Part shown: positions 46,763 through 56,815 of the stretch, one piece after another
How positions within the stretch are numbered: the stretch's first letter is position 1
How the letters are laid out: the number at the start of each line of letters is the position of its first letter
Origin: Leptospira andrefontaineae
GTDB lineage: Bacteria; Spirochaetota; Leptospiria; Leptospirales; Leptospiraceae
Assembly (NCBI RefSeq): GCF_004770105.1
Contig: NZ_RQEY01000010.1
Span: 372,001 to 436,000 of the forward strand
Direction: 5' to 3'
DNA length: 64,000 nt
Position numbers and translations under genes: made by a program
The notes under the pieces: generated by a model
What the model saw: the letters and a program-made list of their open reading frames with translations, nothing else
What the model was told of the DNA's origin: nothing
The model's database searches: none

Positions 46763-48399
46763 TATCTGGAAGTGGAAAATTTCCACAGATCTATCTTACC
46801 TTGATTCTCTTTTATAAACTCCAGACTTTTTTCGGGATTTTCAAAGGTATAGATAGGGACCTTATCACAATAAGAGATCGAAATTGGTTCACCCAATTTT
46901 TTTCTTACGATCTTTTCATCCACACCATCTATGATCGCGAAAGTATAAGGTGGGTTTTCTCTTTCGAACCAGTTTAAATTATTCTGCCAATAGAATAACA
47001 TTAGATCATATAGATAATCATCAGGTTCCAAAACTTTTTTGGAGAAGATCCTCATTGGCCTTACATACCAAAAACTGGCAACTCCCCTCTTCCAATGATG
47101 TTTGTCCGCAAGTTCGTCAAGACAGGCCAGCTTTGTTGGATAATGAGCCAGTCCAAGCCCCTTAGAATAAGAAGAATAAATCCCGAAAAGGATTCCTAAA
47201 AAACATAAACAACCAAATGTAAACTTCGCTATTGGAATATATGAAATCCTTAAAATACAAACTGCACTAATTCCTAAAAATCCAAGTAGGATCTCTCCGA
47301 AATATCGATCTATCCCTTGGATACCCGACTTTCCTGTTAGCCCAAAAATAAATCCATATAGCAAAAAAACAAAAGGAACTATAATTCCTAAAATTAAGAA
47401 AAGATGGATCGGCTTATTTAAATTTGCTCCTTCTTTCTTTTTTGGTAAAAACTTTAAAATACCAAATAAGAAAATGATCAGAACAAGATAGATCCAATTT
47501 TCCTTACATAAATAGTAGAAAGAATGAAAGAAGTTCTCCCATTTCCAACCAGCAATTGCCTCTCCTAATTTTTTAGGTGCTGCAGTTCCAGGAAATAAGA
47601 CGAAACTGTTCTTGCGTAAAATTTGGAAAACGATCCTGGAAACTACAATTCCCAAAAATACGGGAAAGTACGTGTATACGATTTTTTGGAGTCTATGAAC
47701 GGATCTTTCTTTAAATAACCAATCGAATAGATGTAAACTTAAGGCAGGAATCAGAAAGTATGGAATAAAAAGAAGATCACTTAAAGAGAATAAGAATACT
47801 GATCCGGCAACCAAAACAAAACTTTTTTTGGAGTTATATTCTTCCCAATGGAAAAAAAATCCCCAGGCCCAACATAAGACTACTAAATTCCCTCCATGGA
47901 ATCCAGGTAAAAATACGAATAGATCTTGTTTAAATAAAATTAATATAATCCCTATCAAAAAACCGAACGATAAAACAAGACTGGATATTTCATAAGAAAT
48001 TTTTTCTTTCGTGAACTTCTGTAAAAGAAATAAGATCCCGAACAAAAGAAAGATCCATTGAAATGCAGAGTAAGATAAATGGGTCAGTTCCCAGCCACCA
48101 TTCTCAAGTGATAAAAAAATGGTTCTAAGTGCAAAATACTGAACCAAATCAGGGAAAAAATACAAGGCGGGGGTCCAGCCAAAACCCTTCAAAGATATTA
48201 AAAAGTTTGCTCCGGGTTTTAGAAAAAGTTCCTGGTAAATTACTGAAAAGAAAAGAGAATCAGAGTTATAAAAGAAGTCAGCGAGTCTTGGATCGACTGC
48301 CACTCTCCCTAAGGAGACGCAGAACCCTAAAAGGCCGAGTGCAGCCGTGATAAAAAAGAAAACTCGATTTTTTGTATTGAGTCCTTGCAAAAAATCCAT
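46759..48399 (-). CDS. Polytopic membrane protein, glycosyltransferase-like topology, hypothetical
   Basis: A 546-residue protein with roughly 12 hydrophobic helices over residues 10-430 and a C-terminal soluble segment of about 110 residues ('RIFSKKVLEPDDYLYDLMLF' onward). The topology, many TM helices followed by a small extracytoplasmic domain, resembles GT-C glycosyltransferases, but no DD/DE loop motif was identified. It overlaps the PaiB-like gene by 4 bases in convergent orientation and is divergent from the oxidoreductase-polyferredoxin gene by about 60 bases. Function unknown. Confidence 0.65.
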   Translation of the reverse strand: MDFLQGLNTKNRVFFFITAALGLLGFCVSLGRVAVDPRLADFFYNSDSLFFSVIYQELFLKPGANFLISLKGFGWTPALYFFPDLVQYFALRTIFLSLENGGWELTHLSYSAFQWIFLLFGILFLLQKFTKEKISYEISSLVLSFGFLIGIILILFKQDLFVFLPGFHGGNLVVLCWAWGFFFHWEEYNSKKSFVLVAGSVFLFSLSDLLFIPYFLIPALSLHLFDWLFKERSVHRLQKIVYTYFPVFLGIVVSRIVFQILRKNSFVLFPGTAAPKKLGEAIAGWKWENFFHSFYYLCKENWIYLVLIIFLFGILKFLPKKKEGANLNKPIHLFLILGIIVPFVFLLYGFIFGLTGKSGIQGIDRYFGEILLGFLGISAVCILRISYIPIAKFTFGCLCFLGILFGIYSSYSKGLGLAHYPTKLACLDELADKHHWKRGVASFWYVRPMRIFSKKVLEPDDYLYDLMLFYWQNNLNWFERENPPYTFAIIDGVDEKIVRKKLGEPISISYCDKVPIYTFENPEKSLEFIKENQGKIDLWKFSTSRY

Positions 48400-48460
48400 C
48401 CAGCAGGAGTTTTCTTTTTAGATCAGAGCAGGCAAGCCGATTTCCAAATCTGTGAGAGTT

Positions 48461-50731
48461 ATGAAAGGCCTATTATCTTTTGTCCCTAAATATTTTGATT
48501 GGTTGAACAATAATGCTCCACAAGGAGAGGCCGAAAAATATCCGGAAACAAATTCAGAATTCGAAAGTTCTATTCCCGGTATCTACATCTCCGGCGACCT
48601 AACAGGTATCCCTCTTCTAAAATACTCGGTGCAGAGTGGTGTTTCTGCGATCCGTAATATCCTACAAAAACCTAAAAAGAAAACAAAAGGTAATTTGGAC
48701 GTTTTGATCATAGGTGCAGGACCTTCTGGAGTTGCCGCAGGAATTGAAGCAAAGAAGAACGGCTTGGACTTTCTTATCTTAGAGGCAAACCAACCTTTTC
48801 ATATGATCACAAGTTATCCTAAGGGCAAACCGATCTTTGCAGAACCTTCCGAACTAGAAGTTGATTCTCCCATCCAGATCAAAGATACGACCAAGGAAGA
48901 TCTTCTGGAATCCTTGGAATCTACATTAAAAAAACATAAACTTCCTATCTTAAATGGGGAGAGGGTAGAAACAATTCTTCCTTCCAAAGGATCCGATTCC
49001 GGGTTTAGTATCCAGACGGAATCTGGAAAAAAATTCCATTCTTCATATGTTCTACTCGCGATCGGAAAATCTGGGGACAGTAGACGTCTGGGAATTCCAG
49101 GAGAAGATCATGAAAACATTTTTCATAGACTGATAGACCCGCAGGACTTCCGAGGACAAAAAACTTTGGTGGTAGGAGGAGGAGACAGCGCGATCGAAGC
49201 AGCATTATCCTTAGTAGATGTTTCTTCTTCCGTTACCTTATCTTATAGAGAATCCGAAATTTCCAGACCAAAAGAAGAGAATAAACTTAAATTCCAAAAA
49301 GCAGTCCAAGAAAATAAGATCCAGTTTTTACCAAATTCAACTGTGGAAAAATTCGAATCCAAACAAGTTCTACTCAAACAAAGATCTAAAACAAGAAAAG
49401 AAAAAATAGATTCCTCCCTAGTGTTGATCGGTTCAGAAGCCCCACTCCCCTTTTTGAAAAAATTAGGGATAAAGATAAGAAACTCATTCAATTCTAAAGA
49501 AATACTTGGATTTGTTTCCTTATTTTCTTTTGCATTATTTTTATATTTCGGTAAGGCATCTTTTTACGCTTCTAATTGGTATTCTTGGGTGGCATTAGTT
49601 TCCGGAATCGTATTTGCAACTTCTTCCGTTCGATTTCTATTCTCCAAAGAGACATTCTCATCCTGGAGATGGAGAACATTCAAAAATCTTTATTTGATTT
49701 CTGCTGCATTATATTTCTCAGGAGTATACCTAAGCGCTAAATATATAGGATTCTATTTATTCGGGAAATATCCGAGCTTTCATTATACGGTTCTATATTC
49801 TACGACCATTTTATTTTTCGGGATCAGAAGGATCTGGGTCAGACCTACGCAGTATATAAAATTACAAACTATAACTTTAATCCTAATTCAGATATTTCCT
49901 CTCTTCTTATTGCCTGAGATCATTCTTCCTTTCTTGGGAGACAAGGGACTATTAGGTCCTTCTAATGGATTCTTGCTTACTCAGGTTTTTCCGGATGGGG
50001 CATATTGGAAAGCATACGGATTCATCCTTGCTTGGCCTTTAAATATGGGAGTTCTGTATGACGGAGGGATCACCACCTTCTGGTTAATTTATGGATTTCT
50101 AATGAGTTTCGGACTAATTCCATACCTTGTTTATAAATATGGAAAAGGTGCTTATTGTGGATGGATCTGTTCCTGTGGCGGTTTGGCGGAAACCCTAGGT
50201 GATGAATATAGAAACAGAATGCCTCATGGAAAATTTGCATACAAGCTTGAACATTCAGGCCAATGGATATTACTCATTGCAGCAATTCTCACCATTGCAA
50301 AACTGATCGGAAGTTCGGGGCAATTTTTCTGGCCCTTGGAATTTGGCGCAGACTCAGTCAAAGTATATTATGATTTAATTGTGGACCTGGGCCTTGGAGG
50401 AGTTGTAGGGGTCGGAGCCTATTTTATGTTCTCCGGTAGAATATGGTGCAGAATGTTCTGCCCACTTTCTGCACTCATGCATATCTACGCCAAGTTCAGC
50501 AAGTTCAGGATCTTCTCCGAGAAAAAAAGATGTATCTCTTGTAATATTTGCACTTCCGTTTGCCACCAAGGAATTGACGTGATGAATTATGCAAACAAGG
50601 GAAGGCCAATGGACAGCGTACAATGTGTCAGATGTTCTGCTTGCGTGGTGAATTGTCCCACTCAAGTTCTTTCTTTCGGAAATTTAGAAAAGAATGGACA
50701 GGTATTAGATAGATTAAAAGCAGTTTTATAA
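48461..50731 (+). CDS. Flavin oxidoreductase fused to membrane polyferredoxin (NapH/CcoG-like)
   Basis: A 756-residue fusion. Residues 77-340 form an FAD/NAD(P)-binding oxidoreductase: FAD motif 'VLIIGAGPSGVAAG' (about 81-94), NAD(P) motif 'LVVGGGDSAIEAAL' near 238. Residues 38-67 ('IPGIYISGDLTGIPLLKYSV') look like the C-terminal FAD-binding end of such enzymes, here placed N-terminally. About seven transmembrane helices follow (345-660), with a Cys motif 'CGWICSCGG' near 565 and 'RIWCRMFCPLSAL', then two 4Fe-4S clusters: Cys691/694/697/701 and Cys722/725/728/732. It likely passes electrons from NAD(P)H through flavin to a membrane or periplasmic acceptor. A GTG at 48452 is an alternative start. 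Confidence 0.85.
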   Translation: MKGLLSFVPKYFDWLNNNAPQGEAEKYPETNSEFESSIPGIYISGDLTGIPLLKYSVQSGVSAIRNILQKPKKKTKGNLDVLIIGAGPSGVAAGIEAKKNGLDFLILEANQPFHMITSYPKGKPIFAEPSELEVDSPIQIKDTTKEDLLESLESTLKKHKLPILNGERVETILPSKGSDSGFSIQTESGKKFHSSYVLLAIGKSGDSRRLGIPGEDHENIFHRLIDPQDFRGQKTLVVGGGDSAIEAALSLVDVSSSVTLSYRESEISRPKEENKLKFQKAVQENKIQFLPNSTVEKFESKQVLLKQRSKTRKEKIDSSLVLIGSEAPLPFLKKLGIKIRNSFNSKEILGFVSLFSFALFLYFGKASFYASNWYSWVALVSGIVFATSSVRFLFSKETFSSWRWRTFKNLYLISAALYFSGVYLSAKYIGFYLFGKYPSFHYTVLYSTTILFFGIRRIWVRPTQYIKLQTITLILIQIFPLFLLPEIILPFLGDKGLLGPSNGFLLTQVFPDGAYWKAYGFILAWPLNMGVLYDGGITTFWLIYGFLMSFGLIPYLVYKYGKGAYCGWICSCGGLAETLGDEYRNRMPHGKFAYKLEHSGQWILLIAAILTIAKLIGSSGQFFWPLEFGADSVKVYYDLIVDLGLGGVVGVGAYFMFSGRIWCRMFCPLSALMHIYAKFSKFRIFSEKKRCISCNICTSVCHQGIDVMNYANKGRPMDSVQCVRCSACVVNCPTQVLSFGNLEKNGQVLDRLKAVL

Positions 50732-50786
50732 AAGTATCAGATTTTCTTCTTGTCAATTTATTGTACTAGGAGACAATCCCCTGCCT

Positions 50787-51284
50787 ATGAGTTCGTTTCT
50801 TACGCATGTCCAAGATAGATTAAAAGTTTGCGGTCCATTATCTTATAAGAATATGTTCGGAGGTTTCGGGGTCTATTCCGGATCTCAAATTTTTGCAATG
50901 GTCATCAAAGACCGTTTGTATTTCAGAGTGGGACAATCCAACCAAGCAGAGTATGAATCTTCAGGAATGGCACCGTTTACCTATGCAGGTAAAGACGGAA
51001 AACTTGTCAGAGTCTCCTACTGGGAAGTTCCGGAAGAAGTGTTAGAAGATGATGAAGACCTTGTATTTTGGTTCAGAAAATCTTTGGCAGAAGCAAACAA
51101 AGCTTCTTCTTTAAAAAAGAAAACAGTTCCAAAGAAGAAGACCACAAAATTAAAAATCTCTTCTTCCAAGAAGGCAGTGGCAAAGAAAAAAGCGGCCCGC
51201 AAAAAATCTGTCAAACGTGTATCTAAAAAAGCCGCACCCAAACGTAAGGTTGCTGCGAAAAAGAAAAGAGCCGGCTCGCGTTAG
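50787..51284 (+). CDS. TfoX N-domain protein with histone-like Lys-rich tail
   Basis: A 165-residue protein. Residues 5-105 form the TfoX N-terminal domain ('RLKVCGPLSYKNMFGGFGVY', 'FRVGQSNQAEYES', 'FWFRKSLAEA'), named for competence regulators but mostly found in proteins of unknown role. Residues about 108-165 are almost entirely Lys, Ala, Arg and Ser, resembling bacterial histone H1-like tails, which points to DNA or RNA binding. Lon in this window carries a similar short tail. It is an isolated gene; a copy of the short intergenic motif straddles its stop codon. Confidence 0.85.
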   Translation: MSSFLTHVQDRLKVCGPLSYKNMFGGFGVYSGSQIFAMVIKDRLYFRVGQSNQAEYESSGMAPFTYAGKDGKLVRVSYWEVPEEVLEDDEDLVFWFRKSLAEANKASSLKKKTVPKKKTTKLKISSSKKAVAKKKAARKKSVKRVSKKAAPKRKVAAKKKRAGSR

Positions 51285-51297
51285 AACTCCTACAAAC
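51280..51297 (+). repeat. Short intergenic motif TTAGAACTCCTACAAA (copy 3)
   Basis: Related to 17128-17145 and 32877-32895; this copy overlaps the stop codon of the TfoX-domain gene. Confidence 0.5.
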
Positions 51298-51379
51298 TGA
51301 GAAATATCAACTCTCTTAGCCTTGGTCGGCCGGTAGTTTTTTCAATTTACTTTATTGAGCCGACTGTTACTCTGGAAGA

Positions 51380-51739
51380 ATGAAATCGAGATCCTTGAAA
51401 GTTCTGGTGGCTTGTGCCTTACTTTCTATTCTCGTACCTGCATTTAATTGTGGTCCTTTTTGCGAAATCGAAGCGGGTGCTTCCGAATCTTCTCCCTGCC
51501 ATCAGGATCAAAATAGGGACAGCGGACCTGTATGTGATTGGGATCTTGTTTCTATTAAAAAGGAAATAGAGGATTCCCGTTCCATTCTATCCTTTCCTGT
51601 CCAAGTTTTTGAACATTATAGAATTGGTTTGGAGAATCTAGTTCGTATTTCCTCTTTCTCCCCTTTCCAAATCGAATTCCAAAAACTTTCCAACTCGGAA
51701 ACACTCACCCATCTCTCATTTATCAGAATTTTGATTTAG
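51380..51739 (+). CDS. Small Cys-rich exported protein, CzcI-like position
   Basis: A 119-residue protein with an N-terminal signal-like helix (6-22), then a Cys-rich stretch: Cys24 and Cys28 in 'NCGPFCE', Cys40-His41 and Cys52. The remainder is helical and hydrophobic at the end. Small Cys/His proteins commonly open heavy-metal RND operons (CzcI, CopL or DUF2946-type), and this one directly precedes a TolC-like and a CzcA-like gene. Lipidation at Cys24 is possible. I infer a metal-binding accessory or regulatory role; no named family is confirmed. Confidence 0.65.
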   Translation: MKSRSLKVLVACALLSILVPAFNCGPFCEIEAGASESSPCHQDQNRDSGPVCDWDLVSIKKEIEDSRSILSFPVQVFEHYRIGLENLVRISSFSPFQIEFQKLSNSETLTHLSFIRILI

Positions 51740-51741
51740 AT

Positions 51742-51775
51742 CTCACATTATAATTTTCTGTTTTTATAATGTGAG
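51742..51775 (+). promoter_or_regulatory. Perfect 12-base inverted repeat covering the tolC-like ribosome site
   Basis: CTCACATTATAA, a 10-base loop, TTATAATGTGAG. It begins 3 bases after the Cys-rich gene's stop codon, and its 3' arm includes most of the GAGG ribosome site of the next gene (GTG at 51782). It could sequester translation initiation, act as a DNA operator, or attenuate transcription. It has no T tract. Confidence 0.65.
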
Positions 51776-51781
51776 GTTATT

Positions 51782-53071
51782 GTGCGTTTTTATTATATAC
51801 TCGTATTCGCATCTTTTTTTGGAATATTATTCCTCCCTGCCCAGGCTTCGGAGAATGATACAGGAAAAGAATTAGACTTGAATTCCATCATGACGATCGC
51901 GGAGAAAAATTCTCCTTTGCTCACTGCGATCCATTCCGACTTAGAAAGCCTTTTTTATAGAAGGAGGCAGGAAGGTAAAACCCAGAATCCTTCCGTTTAT
52001 ATTGATTACGGTCAAAGGAAAGCCGCGGACGAATCCGGAGCAGAATATGCCGTCCAAATAGAGCAGCCTGTTTATTTTCCCGGAAGGAAGGAACTCAAAC
52101 AACTCTTAGTAGATAATGATTCCAAGATCAAAGAAATCCAACAAATCGAAGCATTCAACTCAATCCGTCTGAGTTCAATCAAATTTGCTTATCGTTACTT
52201 GGTAGCGGCAGATAAAAAGAATCACGTCAAAGAAAGACTTAAAAGACTTTCTTTGATAGAAAGTTATATCAAAGCCAGACCTTTCTTCACTCCCCAGGCA
52301 AAAACGGATCTATTTATCATAGAGACCAAAATTTTAGCCCTACGAAAACATTTTAACGATCTGGAACTAGGGGCCGCAAAAGATTACGAATCCTTAAACT
52401 TATATTTAAGACAAGAATTCGTCCCGAATCTAAAAATCCCTTATTTCAGATCAGGAGTAAAATTCGATCGTAAGGACCTGGAAAAAAAAGCCGTATCTCA
52501 AAACCCTTCTATCCTTGCCGCCAAGGGAGAATTAGATAAAGCTCGGACAGAACTTAGATTGGCAAACTTAGAGAAATATCCGGATTATTCCATTACAAGT
52601 CAGATCGGAGAGGATAAGTCCGGAGTTGCGAACAGATTTTACGATTTTGGATTAAAGTTCAGAATTCCAGTTTGGGACCAATTCCAAAACAAAGTAGCTT
52701 CTGCCGAGACAAACATGAAATCAAAGCAAGATAGACTAATATATCAGGAAAATTTAATACAAACTTCCTTTAACCAATCATTCTTGGAATATGAACAATC
52801 CAAAATGAATCTAAAACTATATGATCTCACTCAGTTAGACCGGATAGATAGAGATCTGAACTTTGCCGATATGGAGTTCAAGCGGGGAAGGATCCAACTC
52901 ATCAGTTATCTGGAATTGGAAAACCAGCTACACGAAACACATCATGCTGTTCTGGACGCCCAAATTTCCCATTTGGAAAGTCTTTTAAACCTGCTTTATA
53001 TCACTAACGAAAAAGATATTTTAGGAGTAATGGGCAATGCTAGCCAGACTTTTGAATACCAGCCTAAATAA
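51782..53071 (+). CDS. TolC/CzcC-like outer-membrane efflux channel
   Basis: A 429-residue protein of the outer membrane efflux protein family, starting at GTG with a clear signal peptide cleaved near residue 21 ('FLPAQA'). The mature part consists of long helices with the two internal repeats of TolC channels ('[20 protein letters not shown]', '[20 protein letters not shown]'). It would form the exit duct for the RND pump encoded by the overlapping next gene (35-base overlap). A small Cys-rich gene and a striking inverted repeat lie just upstream. Confidence 0.88.
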   Translation: MRFYYILVFASFFGILFLPAQASENDTGKELDLNSIMTIAEKNSPLLTAIHSDLESLFYRRRQEGKTQNPSVYIDYGQRKAADESGAEYAVQIEQPVYFPGRKELKQLLVDNDSKIKEIQQIEAFNSIRLSSIKFAYRYLVAADKKNHVKERLKRLSLIESYIKARPFFTPQAKTDLFIIETKILALRKHFNDLELGAAKDYESLNLYLRQEFVPNLKIPYFRSGVKFDRKDLEKKAVSQNPSILAAKGELDKARTELRLANLEKYPDYSITSQIGEDKSGVANRFYDFGLKFRIPVWDQFQNKVASAETNMKSKQDRLIYQENLIQTSFNQSFLEYEQSKMNLKLYDLTQLDRIDRDLNFADMEFKRGRIQLISYLELENQLHETHHAVLDAQISHLESLLNLLYITNEKDILGVMGNASQTFEYQPK

Positions 53072-56000
53072 CCCATTCCTATCCGTAGGACTGGTTTCGT
53101 TTTTATTAATATTCTCATTTTATACTTTAAACGAAGTCCCTATAGATGCGGTGCCGGACATCACCAATGTCCAAGTAATCGTCACAACTGACACCGGCTC
53201 CTTGGATCCGGAACAAGTGGAGAAAGTGATCACTTTTCCCTTGGAAACAGAACTTTTAGGCCTACCAAATCTAATAGATGTACGTTCCGTATCTAAATTC
53301 GGTTTATCTAATATATCTTTGATCTTCAAGGAAACCACGGATATTTATCAGGCAAGAGCTATGGTGGCGGAAAGAATCGCCAGCGCAAAGGAAAAACTTC
53401 CACCCGGTGCCACTCCTACAATCGTTCCAAACACTACAGGCCTCGGAGAGATCTTTTTCTATTCTGTGGAAGCTATTCCTGATTCCGAATTGGACAAACT
53501 TCCAGAAGAGAAAAAACTTTTGTTTTTAAGAACTGTTCAGGATTACGTGGTCCGCCCTCAGATCAAAGCAATGGTCCCGGGAATTGTGGAAGTGGATTCC
53601 AATGGAGGATACGAAAAAGAGATCCATATAGATGTGGATCCTAACAGAATGAAACGTTGGGGACTTTCTATCGATCAGATCATCAGAGATATTTCTACGA
53701 TTGGAGAAAGTTTCGGTGGCGGATTCATAGAGAATTCAGGCAAAATTTCCATCGTAAGAGCTTATGGACTTAAAAGAAATCTGAACGAGATCTCTGCAAT
53801 TTCCGTTAGAAGAACTCTCACGGGTGCCTCGGTAAAAGTTTCGGATATAGCTGATGTGAATGAACACGGCACACCAAGATTAGGAGGAGCAAGCTCTAAC
53901 GGAAAAGAGATCGTATTAGGCACTGCGTTAATGTTAAAAGGAGAAAATAGTTACAAAGTAAACGAAGATCTCCACAAAGCAGTTTCAAATTTAAGTCTGC
54001 CTGAAAACGTTAGAGTAAGAATTTTATTAGAAAGATCCTTCTTGATACAATCCACCATCAAGACTGTCCTAAAAAACCTAGGAGAAGGTGCAATCCTAGT
54101 CATACTTACACTTTTTCTAATATTATTCAACTTAAGAGCTTCCCTGATCGTGGCATTGATCATACCGGGCTCTATGCTGCTTGCTTCCATTTGTATGAGA
54201 TTTTTCGGGATCTCTGCCAATCTAATGAGTTTGGGAGCGATCGATTTCGGACTATTAGTGGACGCATCCATTGTTATCACTGAAAATGTTCTGTCTAAAT
54301 TCGAGACTGGAAAATTTACAAGCAATGAAGAAAAACGTAAAGTTATCCTGGATTCTTCCCTAGAAGTTTTAAAGCCCGTATCTTTCGGGATATTAGTGAT
54401 CATGTTAGTCTATGTCCCGATCCTTACTCTGGATGGGATACCAGGAAGAATGTTCCGACCTATGGCAGAAACAGTGCTTCTTGCATTGGGATTTAGTTTA
54501 TTCTTAGCAGTGTTCCTTCTTCCTCCCCTTTTATACTTCTTCTTATCACCTAAAAATTTAGGAGCGCATAGCAAGAAGAAGGACAGTAAGATCATAAATT
54601 GGTACGCGGAAAAATTACCTAAGATCTTGGACCAACCTCGCAAGATCATTATATATTCATTAATATTCTTCGCAGTTACACTTCTTATCTATTTTAGAAT
54701 GGGAACAGTATTCCTTCCAAAATTAACGGAAGGGGATCTGATGTTAGTCATTGTTCGAAACGGAAACACAGGACTGGAGGAAAGTTTAAAAGAACAGAAA
54801 GAATTAGAACTTTTTCTTGGGCAACTGCCTGAAGTGGAAAGTGTATTCTCCAGGATAGGAACAAGCTCGGTTGCAAACGATCCGATGGGTCCATTCAATG
54901 CGGACACATTCATCATTCTAAAAAAAGATATTCTTCCGAATCTTTTAGAAAAGAACACATGGGAAAAATTTCTAGATAAGATAGAAACAACTGTAAAAGA
55001 AAAATTCCCTGAATCAGAACTAACCCTAAGTCAACCATTAGAAGCGAGATTCAACGAACTACTTGAAGGAAGTAGAGCGGATATAAGTGTTCGGATCTTA
55101 GGAAAAGATCTTAACGTCTTATTACAACTCCAGGAAGAATTAAAAAACACGTTACAAAAGATCCCGGGAGCCGCAGAGGTAGAATTAGACCCTATCATGG
55201 CATTAAGAAAATCGAATGTAATCGATGTGATCCCTGATAGCAATAAACTCAAATACTATAATATCTCCTTACCTCTATTTAACTCCGTTTTAGAAAGTTC
55301 CATGAGTGGCTTTGAATTAGGAGGATTTTACGAAGAAGAAGTTAGATTCCCTATCAAGATCAGACTCTCTGAAGAATTCCGGAACAGAGAATCAGAAATT
55401 GGAGATATTAATGTAGGAACGGAAGATGGAGGAACTGTACCGATACGACTTTTAGCCTCTATCCAAAAAAGGGAGAAGGTCATGACAATTTCCAGAAATA
55501 AATCCAGAAGATTTGTCGCCGTTTCTGTAAACTTAAGAGGCCGAGATTTAGAAGGATTTTATAAGGAAGCAATCTCAGAAGTTTCTAAATTACAGATCCC
55601 TAATGGATATTCTATCTTCTGGGGAGGACAGATCGAAAATCTTTCCCAGGCAAAAGAGAAACTTTCCGTAATAATTCCCGCAACATTGTTTATGATATTT
55701 ACCGTTCTATACTTAGGACTCAGATCTATTAAACAAGCATTGCTAGTATTCTTCTGTGTTCCATTCGCATTAACAGGAGGAATTTGGTTCCTTTTCCTTA
55801 GAGGAATGGACTTAAGTGTTTCTGCATTCGTAGGATGTATCGCCCTTTCGGGAATTGCGGTCTTGAACGGACTCGTTAAACTTTACACAATAGATCGAAT
55901 CCGAGAAGAAAGTAGATTAAGTGTAAGAGAAGCAGTATTAGAAGGTGCAGTCAGCCGTATTCGCCCAGTAGTCATGACTGCGCTCGTCGCTTCTTTCGGA

Positions 56001-56144
56001 TTTATTCCTATGGCATTCGGAACTGGATTAGGTGCGGAAGTTCAAAAACCTCTGGCCACTGTAGTGATCGGAGGAATTTTTTCTTCCACGATCCTAACCC
56101 TGGTATTAATGCCTGCGTTCTACTATTGGTTAGAAAAAGAATAA
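53037..56144 (+). CDS. Heavy-metal RND efflux pump (CzcA/CusA family)
   Basis: A full-length 1035-residue inner-membrane pump: '[20 protein letters not shown]' first helix, '[18 protein letters not shown]' and '[16 protein letters not shown]' porter motifs, and the HME signature '[15 protein letters not shown]' in TM4 with the Asp/Asp/Glu proton-relay residues. A second hydrophobic block lies at about 865-1030. It exports metal cations from periplasm or cytoplasm through the TolC-like channel. Unusually, no periplasmic adaptor (CzcB/CusB) is encoded between, before or after these genes. It converges with a MerR-controlled membrane protein gene 25 bases away, so metal context is supported. Confidence 0.94.
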   Translation: MLARLLNTSLNNPFLSVGLVSFLLIFSFYTLNEVPIDAVPDITNVQVIVTTDTGSLDPEQVEKVITFPLETELLGLPNLIDVRSVSKFGLSNISLIFKETTDIYQARAMVAERIASAKEKLPPGATPTIVPNTTGLGEIFFYSVEAIPDSELDKLPEEKKLLFLRTVQDYVVRPQIKAMVPGIVEVDSNGGYEKEIHIDVDPNRMKRWGLSIDQIIRDISTIGESFGGGFIENSGKISIVRAYGLKRNLNEISAISVRRTLTGASVKVSDIADVNEHGTPRLGGASSNGKEIVLGTALMLKGENSYKVNEDLHKAVSNLSLPENVRVRILLERSFLIQSTIKTVLKNLGEGAILVILTLFLILFNLRASLIVALIIPGSMLLASICMRFFGISANLMSLGAIDFGLLVDASIVITENVLSKFETGKFTSNEEKRKVILDSSLEVLKPVSFGILVIMLVYVPILTLDGIPGRMFRPMAETVLLALGFSLFLAVFLLPPLLYFFLSPKNLGAHSKKKDSKIINWYAEKLPKILDQPRKIIIYSLIFFAVTLLIYFRMGTVFLPKLTEGDLMLVIVRNGNTGLEESLKEQKELELFLGQLPEVESVFSRIGTSSVANDPMGPFNADTFIILKKDILPNLLEKNTWEKFLDKIETTVKEKFPESELTLSQPLEARFNELLEGSRADISVRILGKDLNVLLQLQEELKNTLQKIPGAAEVELDPIMALRKSNVIDVIPDSNKLKYYNISLPLFNSVLESSMSGFELGGFYEEEVRFPIKIRLSEEFRNRESEIGDINVGTEDGGTVPIRLLASIQKREKVMTISRNKSRRFVAVSVNLRGRDLEGFYKEAISEVSKLQIPNGYSIFWGGQIENLSQAKEKLSVIIPATLFMIFTVLYLGLRSIKQALLVFFCVPFALTGGIWFLFLRGMDLSVSAFVGCIALSGIAVLNGLVKLYTIDRIREESRLSVREAVLEGAVSRIRPVVMTALVASFGFIPMAFGTGLGAEVQKPLATVVIGGIFSSTILTLVLMPAFYYWLEKE

Positions 56145-56169
56145 ACCATGCTTATCATCCGACTGAGAG

Positions 56170-56736
56170 TTAACAACCGCAGCCGGATGATTTTCGAGCT
56201 CCTTTCTTCTTCTTAAAAGAAATCCAAAACCAAATTCCTGCAAAAACAATCCCAATCGCTGGCACCATATATCTTTCTAGATCCAAAAGATTTCCTAAAA
56301 TTTCTGCAGAGACCCATCCGAAAAGTAAAGGAGCTAAACAAGATAAACATAAGATCCCAGCTAGCAAAACCGAAAGTTTGGTGAAAGATTTTACTTTGGC
56401 TGGAACTCCTTGATTCTCTTTTTTCCGATCCAAAAAGGCGGATCTGAAAAAATTTACCCCTTCTTTGCTAGAAGAGATCTGAATCATATGTCCATTCTGA
56501 TTTTTCTCCAATTTGAATTCTAAAAATGGGCAACATTGGTGTTCTTTGGAAAACCATTCTGTTAATTCTTCTGCGGATAAGGAATGATCAAAATAAAGTT
56601 CTAATCCTTCTTCCGTTTCCAAAAATCCTTTAGCACGATCCAATACCTTTTCCGAATGAGAAATATGGGACCTTCTTTCCTCGTTCGTAAATACTGTTAA
56701 ATCACAGGCTATAGGTGTTTCTTTTTTTGTTAACAT
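56170..56736 (-). CDS. MerR-controlled MerT/MerC-like Cys-rich membrane protein
   Basis: A 188-residue protein. Residues 1-110 are soluble, with a 'LTEWFSKEHQCCPFLEFKLE' motif (vicinal Cys pair) seen in small mer-associated proteins. Two transmembrane helices follow (about 122-143 with 'LCLSC', and 155-175), then a Cys-rich end 'SSGCGC'. The arrangement of Cys pairs in membrane and termini resembles mercury or soft-metal transporters of the MerT/MerC kind, but it is not a canonical member. The ATG at 56736 is supported by GGAGG 6 bases upstream. Transcription from a 20-base-spaced MerR-type promoter suggests induction by a metal ion. Confidence 0.75.
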   Translation of the reverse strand: MLTKKETPIACDLTVFTNEERRSHISHSEKVLDRAKGFLETEEGLELYFDHSLSAEELTEWFSKEHQCCPFLEFKLEKNQNGHMIQISSSKEGVNFFRSAFLDRKKENQGVPAKVKSFTKLSVLLAGILCLSCLAPLLFGWVSAEILGNLLDLERYMVPAIGIVFAGIWFWISFKKKKGARKSSGCGC

Positions 56737-56764
56737 AGTCAACCTCCTGACTGAAAACAGGTCC

Positions 56765-56796
56765 AATATACAGGTTGGAGTTAGGTCCAAGGTCAA
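56765..56796 (-). promoter_or_regulatory. MerR-type promoter/operator
   Basis: On the minus strand TTGACC (56796-56791) and TATATT (56770-56765) are 20 bases apart, the over-long spacing typical of MerR-activated promoters. The spacer carries the dyad TTGGA-6-TCCAA (56775-56790). It lies between the divergent membrane protein and merR genes. Confidence 0.75.
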
Positions 56797-56815
56797 TAGC
56801 TGAGGCAAAAATTTT

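Noticed and set aside
53951..54403. 150-codon minus-strand frame
   Set aside because: Antisense to the TM4 region of the RND pump, which has its signature motif on the plus strand.
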